A stretch of 64,000 nt of DNA from Nocardia fusca NBRC 14340 (GTDB lineage Bacteria > Actinomycetota > Actinomycetes > Mycobacteriales > Mycobacteriaceae): NCBI RefSeq assembly GCF_001618425.1, contig NZ_BDCU01000016.1:1-64000 (forward strand), in the 5' to 3' direction. Below are positions 57,598-64,000 of the stretch, in pieces (positions within the stretch are counted from its first letter, which is position 1; every line of letters starts with the position of its first letter). A program made the position numbers and the translations under genes. The notes under the pieces were generated by a model. That model was given only the letters and a program-made list of their open reading frames with translations. It was not told the DNA's origin and ran no database searches.

Positions 57598-59133
57598 ATG
57601 AGCGAAGTAGTGGAAACCGCGACCGGCCGGGCGGGCCGCCGTGAATGGGCGGCGCTGGCCGCCCTGGTCAGCGTGGTGCTGTTGCTCGCCATCGACGGAA
57701 CCGTGCTCTATCTCGCGGTACCGGCGCTGACCGCCGATATCCGGCCGAGCGCGACGCAACTCCTGTGGATCGGCGACATCTACGGATTCGTGCTGGCCGG
57801 ACTGCTCATCACCATGGGCAATCTCGCTGACCGGATCGGGCGCAAACGTCTCCTGCTGATCGGCGCGGGCGCGTTCGGCGCCGCCTCCGTCCTCGCCGCA
57901 CTGGCGCCGAACGCCGAAACCCTCATCGCCGCGCGGGCGCTGCTCGGGGTGGCCGGGGCAACGCTGATGCCGTCGACCCTGTCCATCGTGCGTGCCGTGT
58001 TCACCGATCCGCGGCAACGGACGACGGCGATCGCCGTATGGTCGGCCGGTGCCACCGCCGGCGCGGCGGCCGGGCCGTTGGTCGGCGGTCTGCTGCTCGA
58101 ACATTTCTGGTGGGGTTCGGTGTTCCTCATCAATGTGCCGGTCATGGCCGTCGTCCTGGTGGCGGGCGCGCTGTTGTTACCGGAATCCCGCGGCACCGGC
58201 GCACATGCGGTGGACTGGCTGTCCTCGGTGCTGTCCATCGTCGCCATGGTGCCGCTGGTCTACGCGGTGAAACACTGGGCCGGCACCGGCCTCGACCCGA
58301 CGGTTGCGGTGGCGGCGCTGATCGGGGTGGCCGGTGGCCTGCTCTTCCTGCGCAGACAGTCGCGGTTGGCCCTTCCGCTGGTGGATATCTCACTGTTCCG
58401 GATGCCCGCGTTCAGCGGTGCGGTGCTCTCCACCGCACTGTCGATCTTCGCGTTTCTCGGGCTGCTGTTCTTCTTCTCCCAGTACCTGCAACTCGTCCGC
58501 GGGTACGGCCCGCTGCAGGCCGGGCTGGCCGAACTGCCGACCACGCTGGCTTCCCTGGCCGTGATCGCCGTGGTCGGCGTACTGGTGGCCCGGTTCGGGG
58601 CCGGGCGGACGATCGGCGGCGCGTTGCTGGTGGCCGCCGTCGGTCTCGCCGGGATCGGCTGGGCCGCCACCTCGGCCGGTTTCTGGGGTCTCGGTATCGC
58701 GCTGGCGGTCCTGGGCCTCGGTGTCGGCGTGGCCATGACGCTGTCGACGGACGCGGTGGTCACCGCGGTGCCGCAGGAGCGGGCGGGCGCCGCCTCGTCC
58801 ATTGCCGAGACCGCTTACGAAATGGGCGGCGCACTGGGTATCGCGGTGCTGGGTTCGATCCAGCTGGCGCGGTACCGCGCGAACCTGGAGCTGGGACCAG
58901 GCACCGATCCGGGTGCGGCCGCCGCGGCCCGGGATTCGCTCGCGGGCGCGGCGGGGGTCGCGGGCGATTCCGATATCTTCACCCGTGCGGCACACGCCTT
59001 CACCACCGCGCTGCAGTCCACGTCGTATCTCGCGGCGGCCCTGCTCGTGGTCGCGGGCGTAGTGGCCTGGCGCGTCATCCCGTCGCACCGGCGGGCCGCG
59101 GATAAGGAGCAGAGGCAGCATGAGCCGGTCTGA
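57598..59133 (+). CDS. MFS drug efflux transporter (DHA2/EmrB-QacA type)
   Basis: A 511-residue MFS protein with 14 predicted membrane helices, typical of the DHA2 drug:proton antiporter family. Helix 1 reads VLLLAIDGTVLYLAVPAL, and the loop after helix 2 is GNLADRIGRKRLLL. Helix 5 ends in VGGLLLEHFWWGSVFLINVP, the motif-C and D1 area of this family. The ATG at 57598 has GGGAGGA directly upstream. The TetR gene overlaps the MFS 3' end by 14 bases, so the pair forms a self-regulated efflux operon. The substrate is unknown; antibiotics or quaternary compounds are usual for the family. Confidence 0.9.
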   Translation: MSEVVETATGRAGRREWAALAALVSVVLLLAIDGTVLYLAVPALTADIRPSATQLLWIGDIYGFVLAGLLITMGNLADRIGRKRLLLIGAGAFGAASVLAALAPNAETLIAARALLGVAGATLMPSTLSIVRAVFTDPRQRTTAIAVWSAGATAGAAAGPLVGGLLLEHFWWGSVFLINVPVMAVVLVAGALLLPESRGTGAHAVDWLSSVLSIVAMVPLVYAVKHWAGTGLDPTVAVAALIGVAGGLLFLRRQSRLALPLVDISLFRMPAFSGAVLSTALSIFAFLGLLFFFSQYLQLVRGYGPLQAGLAELPTTLASLAVIAVVGVLVARFGAGRTIGGALLVAAVGLAGIGWAATSAGFWGLGIALAVLGLGVGVAMTLSTDAVVTAVPQERAGAASSIAETAYEMGGALGIAVLGSIQLARYRANLELGPGTDPGAAAAARDSLAGAAGVAGDSDIFTRAAHAFTTALQSTSYLAAALLVVAGVVAWRVIPSHRRAADKEQRQHEPV

Positions 59134-59698
59134 CCAGGGGCTCACCCGAGACAAGGAACGCACCCGGCTGGCCGTGCTCGAGGCCGCGGAACGGATGTTC
59201 GCCGAACGCGGCGGCCGGGTGAGCCTGAGTGATATCGCCGCGGCGGCCGGCGTGACGAAGGGGGGTCTCATGCACCACTTCCCGAACCGGGACGCGCTGC
59301 TGGCCGGGGTCACCGAACATCTGATCGAGAAAGTGTGGGCCGAGGTACACGAGCGCATCGACCTGTCCGAGAACCGGCCGGGGAAATTCACCCGCGGTTA
59401 TGTCCGCGCCCTGACCAACGGTAGCGAGTCCGTCGAGCGGGCGTTCAGCCCGACCGGCCTGATCGTCACCCTGGGCACCGCCCCCCACCTCGAGAAACTG
59501 TACGCCGACGACGCGCGGCGGCTGGACGAGGCATTCGCCGCCGACGGCCTCGCCCCCGGGACGACGTCGGTGATCCGCTACGCGGCCGAGGGGCTGGCCA
59601 CCGCAGCCAACAGTCCCTATCTCACCGCCGCCCAGCTCGAATCGGCACGCGCGGAACTGCTCGCCATGACCGAAACCGCAGCGCCGGACAACGGGTGA
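59120..59698 (+). CDS. TetR family transcriptional regulator of MFS operon
   Basis: A 192-residue repressor: the DNA-binding part is RLAVLEAAERMFAERGGRV and LSDIAAAAGVTKGGLMHHF, and the effector domain is helical (TEHLIEKVWAEVHERIDL; VIRYAAEGLATAANS). The ATG at 59120 overlaps the MFS stop by 14 bases, so translation is coupled. The likely operator is the inverted repeat at 57548-57582 ahead of the MFS gene. This gene-pair design is common for drug efflux in Actinobacteria. Confidence 0.9.
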   Translation: MSRSDQGLTRDKERTRLAVLEAAERMFAERGGRVSLSDIAAAAGVTKGGLMHHFPNRDALLAGVTEHLIEKVWAEVHERIDLSENRPGKFTRGYVRALTNGSESVERAFSPTGLIVTLGTAPHLEKLYADDARRLDEAFAADGLAPGTTSVIRYAAEGLATAANSPYLTAAQLESARAELLAMTETAAPDNG

Positions 59699-59797
59699 GC
59701 CCGCGAATTCGCGTGCCGGTCACCGGTAGCGGCGCAGCGGTGGGTTCGCCCGCCCTCGGCCGCCCGAGCGCGGAATCGGGGTCGTAACGTGCCGGGT

Positions 59798-60985
59798 ATG
59801 ACTGATCTGCGGGCCGCTGAGCGCAGCGGCGGGACGGCACTGCGCGGACGGGCTGTAGGGATCGCCGCGGCGGCCGGGCTCGCCGCGGCGATGGGCGTGG
59901 GGCGCTTCGTGTTCACACCGTTGCTGCCCATCATGACCGCCTCGGCCGGGATCAGTGCCGGCGACGGCGCGGTGATCGCGACCGGCAACTATGCCGGCTA
60001 CCTGTTCGGCGCGGTATTGCTCACTCGGCGACCGCGATTGAGCATGCGCTCGACGTTCCTGGCGTGGTCGGTGGTGCTCGTCGCCAGTGAGGCCGGGATG
60101 GCGGCTACCGCGCAGGTGGCAGTGGCGACCGGGCTCCGGTTCGTGGCGGGGGCGGCCAGCGCGGCGATCTTCATCGCCTGCGCGGCCACGGTGGCACACC
60201 ACCGCCAAGAGGGTGCTTCGCCTGCCGTGGCGTTCGCGGGGGTCGGTCTCGGGATCGCGATCTCCGGTGTCTACACCCTGCTCGCCGCCCCGCTCTTGTC
60301 ATGGCAGGGTCTGTGGCTCGATTCGGCGGTGCTGACCGCGCTGCTGCTCGCGCCGGCGTGGTTACTGGATATCCGCTCCGAATCCGGGCCGGCCGACAGC
60401 GCGGGCGATACCGCGATCGACACCGGGCGTACCGGTGCCGGGCAGGCGCCGCGGGCGTGGCGGCTGCTCCTGGGGTCGTACTTCGCCGAAGGAGTCGGCT
60501 ACATCATCATCGGCACCTTCCTGGTGGCCGCGGTGGCCGGAACCGGGAGTTCGTCGGCGGGCGCGCTGGTGTGGACGCTCGTCGGGCTGGCCGCGGCGCC
60601 CGCCACTCTGGCCTGGCACCGCATCGCGGGCCGGATCGGGACCGGGCCCGCGCTGGTCACGGCTCTCGCGGTGCAGGCCGCGGGCGCCGCGGTCGCGGCG
60701 GCCTCGGGCAGCGTCGCCGCCGCGGCGGTCGCCGCGGTCGCGTTCGGGGCCACATTCATGGGCGTGGTGGTACTCACCCTCGACTACGCCCGCCGGCTGC
60801 ACGTCCCGCGCGCCGCAGCGACGCTGACCGCGGTCTACGCGATCGGGCAGGTGCTCGGTCCGCTGCTCGTGATCCCGGTCGTCGGCCACTCCTTCGCCAC
60901 CGCGTTCACCGTCGCGGCGGTGGTCATCGCGATGTCGGCGATACTGGCGTTTGCCGCCGCCCGGGCCCGGCCCGCTCCTCGATAG
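59798..60985 (+). CDS. MFS transporter, YbfB/YjiJ family
   Basis: A 395-residue MFS protein with about 12 membrane helices. The N-terminal GIAAAAGLAAAMGVGRFVFTPLLP followed by the GNYAGYLFGAV segment is the hallmark of the YbfB/YjiJ family, whose substrates are unknown. It lacks the classical DRxGRK loop. The charged central loop is near residue 195-220. I chose the ATG at 59798 over an ATG at 59789. It is not in an operon with the preceding TetR (99 bp gap) and is convergent with the DUF3072 gene. Confidence 0.85.
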   Translation: MTDLRAAERSGGTALRGRAVGIAAAAGLAAAMGVGRFVFTPLLPIMTASAGISAGDGAVIATGNYAGYLFGAVLLTRRPRLSMRSTFLAWSVVLVASEAGMAATAQVAVATGLRFVAGAASAAIFIACAATVAHHRQEGASPAVAFAGVGLGIAISGVYTLLAAPLLSWQGLWLDSAVLTALLLAPAWLLDIRSESGPADSAGDTAIDTGRTGAGQAPRAWRLLLGSYFAEGVGYIIIGTFLVAAVAGTGSSSAGALVWTLVGLAAAPATLAWHRIAGRIGTGPALVTALAVQAAGAAVAAASGSVAAAAVAAVAFGATFMGVVVLTLDYARRLHVPRAAATLTAVYAIGQVLGPLLVIPVVGHSFATAFTVAAVVIAMSAILAFAAARARPAPR

Positions 60986-61032
60986 GACGCCGGCCGGTCG
61001 GCGGCACTACGGCGTGCGTTGTCGTCTCGCGA

Positions 61033-61227
61033 TCAGACCCCCCGGCCGGTGCGCTGCTGGAGTTCGTCGATCAGCTGTGACGCCTGTGCCTTGGTCAGCC
61101 CCTCCGGCACCTGCTGCCCGGCTTCCTGGGCCAGGGTGTGCAGATAGGACTCCTGCGGGCCGGTCATCGGTTCGTCGCCGGTGGTCCACTGGTCCCGGTC
61201 CTTTTCCGGCTGCTGCTGCACCATCAC
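61033..61227 (-). CDS. DUF3072 family small protein
   Basis: A 64-residue protein matching DUF3072: WTTGDEPMTGPQESYLHTLA followed by GLTKAQASQLIDELQQRTGRG, a short helix-turn-helix-like or SWIB-like charged segment. The family is common in Actinobacteria and proteobacteria and has no known function. No Cys, signal or membrane segment. It is convergent with the MFS gene with 47 bases between them. Confidence 0.85.
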   Translation of the reverse strand: MMVQQQPEKDRDQWTTGDEPMTGPQESYLHTLAQEAGQQVPEGLTKAQASQLIDELQQRTGRGV

Positions 61228-61550
61228 CGCTCCTCTCCACGGCAGAACGAGTGTTCGAAACCCGCGTACCCGGATCGCCCGGCTTCAACCACACCTCCAC
61301 CGCGTTGCGTCCGCGAGCGGACGGCGGCAGCCACGGCCGCGACGGTGCGGGCGCTCGTCCGGAGCCGAACACACCGGTCCGGTGTGATCCGGCCGGATTG
61401 CGGGACGCACGTCGGCGGCCCCCGCACCGAGCATTCGCGGGCCGGGGCACCGGCACTGGGAACATCGCCGGTCGCCACCGGCCGCTGTTCCGGTAGTGTC
61501 CGCGCTTCCCGTCGTTGCCCGAACCGCCGAATGTGAGGTTGCTCTTCCAG
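61228..61550. other. Intergenic stretch without a convincing gene
   Basis: About 320 bases between divergent genes (DUF3072 minus, the next protein plus). It probably holds both promoters. Reading frames here are Arg/Thr-rich and lack starts with ribosome binding sites. I see no RNA or repeat. Confidence 0.4.
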
Positions 61551-62711
61551 ATGACGAATACCGACGACGATCGGGCACGGCGCGAATTCGCATTGCAGGT
61601 GTTCGGGCATATGCGCGCGGCAGGTATCACCGATGTCTCCTACGACACCGACGAATTCGCCGTCCGATACCACGACGGCGACGCTGTCCTGTATCTCGCG
61701 AACCTCTTCACGGAGGCGCGCGACCGATCGCCGGAGGAAACGCGGGAGTGGTTGGCCCGGATCGTGCCCGCGCTGGTGACGCCCGCGACGCCACCCGAGA
61801 GCTGGGCGGAGGTACGCCCGCTGCTGCGACCGGTACTGCGGCCTTCGACCTACGCACTGGAGGACGAGGGTTCGCGGATACGACGCCCGCTGTTCCCGTT
61901 CGTGGACGAGTTGCTGGCCATCGACTACCCGGATGTCATCGGTTTCCCCGACGAGACGAAGCTCGCCGAATGGGGGGTGACGGCGGAAGAAGCGTTGACG
62001 GTGGCCCGGGAGAACCTGGCCGCGGTGGTGCCGGTGGCGGAACTACCCGGCGACGGCATCGTGAAGATAGCGGTCGACGAGGCCGATTACCTGTCATCCT
62101 GGATCCTGGTGCCGGATTGGCTGCTCGTCTCGACGACGAACTTCGAGTATCCGCCGGTCGCCTTCGTTCCGGATCAGCGGAGCCTGCTGATCGTTCCCGG
62201 CCATCCGGAGCTGTTGTCCGAGGCCTTCGAAGCGGTCGAACAGGAGTACCGGGAGGCGGCACGGCCGCTCTCGCCCCAGGGCTACACCCTCGACGAATCC
62301 GGCCTGGTGATTCCCCTGGACCGGATGACCACCGCGAACGACGCCGAAGTCGCCCGGGCCCGCGCGGTGCTGGCCGGGGCGGAATACCAAGCCCAGCAGC
62401 AATGGCTCGAGGAGCACTATCGGGACGAGCTGGAGGTGATCTACGTGAGCAGTCTGATGGTGGCCGAACGCGAAGACGGTATCCATACCGTCACGGTCTG
62501 GGGCGAGGGTGTCGACGCCGCCCTGCCGGTAGCCGATTTCCTCGCGTTCGCCACCGACGACGAACGGACCATCATGGTGCCGTTCGACACCGCCGTCGAT
62601 CTCACCGGAATCACCCCGATGCCCGGTATCCACCCGCCACGCTTCCGCACCGGCGGATGGCCCGATCCCGCGGTGTTCGAACGTCTCACGGAGGCCGCGG
62701 TCGCGTTCTGA
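61551..62711 (+). CDS. Hypothetical protein (386 aa), DUF1444-like
   Basis: A 386-residue acidic soluble protein starting at the ATG at 61551. The second half has LVPDWLLVSTTNFEYPPV, VAFVPDQRSLLIVPG and a QEYREAARPLSPQGYTLDE segment, a layout resembling DUF1444 proteins, in which an acidic repeat-like region precedes a beta-rich domain. The function is unknown. Start choice is uncertain because a GAGG lies 12 bases upstream of the ATG and an in-frame GTG is six codons earlier. Confidence 0.6.
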   Translation: MTNTDDDRARREFALQVFGHMRAAGITDVSYDTDEFAVRYHDGDAVLYLANLFTEARDRSPEETREWLARIVPALVTPATPPESWAEVRPLLRPVLRPSTYALEDEGSRIRRPLFPFVDELLAIDYPDVIGFPDETKLAEWGVTAEEALTVARENLAAVVPVAELPGDGIVKIAVDEADYLSSWILVPDWLLVSTTNFEYPPVAFVPDQRSLLIVPGHPELLSEAFEAVEQEYREAARPLSPQGYTLDESGLVIPLDRMTTANDAEVARARAVLAGAEYQAQQQWLEEHYRDELEVIYVSSLMVAEREDGIHTVTVWGEGVDAALPVADFLAFATDDERTIMVPFDTAVDLTGITPMPGIHPPRFRTGGWPDPAVFERLTEAAVAF

Positions 62712-62765
62712 CAGCAGCGAAACGAGGGCGGTGGCCGCGGGATCGGTCCGGCGGCGCCCGCTCAC

Positions 62766-64000
62766 TCATTCCCGGAGTTCGGAACGGATCACGTTCTTCA
62801 ATACCTTGCCGACTTTCGAGCGCGGTAGATCCGGCCAGATCTCCACCTGCTTGGGAGCTTTCACGCTGCCGATACGCTGCTTGACGAACGAGATCAGCTC
62901 GTCGGTGGTCACCGTATGCCCCGGCCGCAGGCGCACCACCGCGGTGACTCGTTCACCCCACTTCTCGTCGGGGAGGCCTACCACCGCGCTCTCGGCCACC
63001 GCCGCGTGCGCGAGGACGGCCTGCTCGACTTCGGCGGAGTAGACATTGAATCCACCGGTGATGATCATGTCCTTGGCGCGGTCGACGACAAAAAGGAAAT
63101 TGTCCTCGTCCAGATAACCGATATCACCGGTATGGTGCCAGCCGTACGCGCTGACTTCCGCTGTCGCGGCAGGGTTCTCGTGGTAGCCGTCCATAACCAG
63201 CGGGCCCCGCACCACGATCTCACCGCGCTCGCCGGGCGGCAGGAGCGTGCCCCGCTCGTCCATGATGGCGACCGTCGTCAGTGGCGTGGGCCGACCGGCC
63301 GAGGCGAGACGCTCGGTGGCGACCGAGCCGTCGGGCCGGAAATGATCGGCCGGTGCGAGGGTGGCGATCATATTCGGTGCTTCGGTCTGGCCGAACAACT
63401 GTCCGAGGACCGGGCCGATACGCGCCAAGGCCTCTTCGAGCCGGGTCGGCGACATCGGTGCGGCGCCGTACCACAGGCAGCGCAGCGACGACAGATCGGT
63501 GCGATCGAGATCGGGATGATCGAGCAGGCCGTAGATCACCGTCGGGGGCAGGAACGCGTGGGTGATCCGGTGTCGCGCGGCGAGGGCGAGGAACTGCCCG
63601 ATATCGGGCGCGGGCATGATGACGATCTCACCGCCGAGGCCGAGGATCGGGAAGGTGAGAACGCCCGCCGAATGGGTGAGCGGCGCGAGGGCGAGGTAGC
63701 GTGGACGGTCGCCGAACGGATAGCTCATCAGCGCCAGCGCGGTCGAGGTCATCATATTGAGCTCGGTCAGCCGCACCCCCTTCGGTCGGCCGGTGGTCCC
63801 GCCGGTTCCGGCGAGCATGCACAGCCCGTCCGCCGGGCGCCGGCGCATGTCGGGTTCGGCACGGTGCGCGGCCAGCCACGTATCGAACGCGATCGCGCCC
63901 TCGGTGTCGCCGTCCAGGCAGACCAGCCACTCCAGCCGAGGTAGCCGGTCGCGGATACGGGCCACCAGGCCGGCGAAGCTCTTCTGGAAGAAGAGCAGCC
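62766..64000 (-). CDS. Acyl-CoA synthetase, AMP-binding (5' end outside window)
   Basis: The 3' 411 codons of an ANL-superfamily adenylating enzyme; the gene continues past the right edge. The adenylation P-loop is MLAGTGGTTGRPKGV, then a YHENPAATAEVSAYGWHHTGD segment with the TGD motif, FLFVVDRAKDMIITGGFNVYS with the hinge, and the C-terminal Lys in PRSKVGKVLKN, which is catalytic for adenylation. It probably activates a fatty or aromatic acid to its CoA ester. The frame stays open to base 64000, with no start within the window, so the true start is outside. Confidence 0.93.
   Translation of the reverse strand, partial: LLFFQKSFAGLVARIRDRLPRLEWLVCLDGDTEGAIAFDTWLAAHRAEPDMRRRPADGLCMLAGTGGTTGRPKGVRLTELNMMTSTALALMSYPFGDRPRYLALAPLTHSAGVLTFPILGLGGEIVIMPAPDIGQFLALAARHRITHAFLPPTVIYGLLDHPDLDRTDLSSLRCLWYGAAPMSPTRLEEALARIGPVLGQLFGQTEAPNMIATLAPADHFRPDGSVATERLASAGRPTPLTTVAIMDERGTLLPPGERGEIVVRGPLVMDGYHENPAATAEVSAYGWHHTGDIGYLDEDNFLFVVDRAKDMIITGGFNVYSAEVEQAVLAHAAVAESAVVGLPDEKWGERVTAVVRLRPGHTVTTDELISFVKQRIGSVKAPKQVEIWPDLPRSKVGKVLKNVIRSELRE

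Noticed and set aside
1..64000. CRISPR array, rRNA, tRNA or intact insertion sequence
   Set aside because: I found no regularly spaced repeats, no cloverleaf-like sequence with a CCA-proximal acceptor stem and no transposase with flanking inverted repeats; short tRNAs could still be missed by eye.

Overview
The window is high-GC actinobacterial DNA. Several traits point to Nocardia or a close relative of the mycolic-acid group: an F420-type luciferase-like oxidoreductase, many GTG starts, ATGA and GTGA gene overlaps, a DUF5997/LysR pair, DUF3072 and CsbD small proteins, Tat-exported enzymes and many TetR/LuxR regulators. The genus is an inference from gene content. No rRNA, tRNA, CRISPR array or intact insertion sequence was recognised.

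Layout: (a) 1-5400 is sparse accessory DNA: two large unrecognised proteins, a small gene with a good ribosome binding site, and a decayed C-terminal piece of a prolyl aminopeptidase. (b) 5886-12474 holds a GNAT-like protein, an unknown protein, a putative TGT-like protein with a CxCxxC metal motif and, divergent from it, a three-gene operon: a membrane-anchored CHAT (caspase-like) protease, a small Cys-containing protein and a multi-pass membrane protein. This is the most defence-like stretch. (c) 12700-16401 holds an F420-type oxidoreductase divergent from its probable TetR regulator with a duplicated operator, a DUF4259 protein and a Tat-exported BBE-type FAD oxidase. (d) 16906-26071 is a terpene locus: a resolvase-fold small protein, a P450, a class I terpene synthase with an altered NSE motif, a large ATPase-LuxR regulator, a two-gene ABC exporter and, convergent, a 672-residue fusion of a trans-prenyltransferase (N-terminal) with a class I terpene cyclase (C-terminal). 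The fusion is the most striking gene here.

(e) 26396-35196 is a complete L-rhamnose catabolic operon on the minus strand: mutarotase, MFS permease, isomerase, aldolase/dehydrogenase, kinase, an L-lactate-oxidising flavoenzyme and a LacI regulator, preceded by a perfect LacI-type palindrome. Together these would take L-rhamnose to dihydroxyacetone phosphate plus lactate and then pyruvate. (f) 35491-45595 is an organosulfur utilisation locus: an IclR regulator divergent from an eight-gene operon (lipoprotein, permease and ATPase of an SsuABC-type importer, a DszB-like desulfinase, two flavin-dependent monooxygenases, a class II aldolase-like protein and a cytoplasmic binding-protein-like protein), then DUF5997 and LysR genes.

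(g) 45685-64000 is general metabolism and stress: an SDR, a FAD disulfide oxidoreductase, an SRPBCC gene abutting a truncated VOC gene, a Tat-exported hydrolase broken by one extra base, a large LuxR regulator, a membrane protein/TetR pair, further hydrolases, CsbD, an MBL hydrolase, an MFS/TetR efflux pair, a YbfB-type MFS protein, DUF3072, a large unknown protein and the 3' part of an acyl-CoA synthetase that runs off the right edge.
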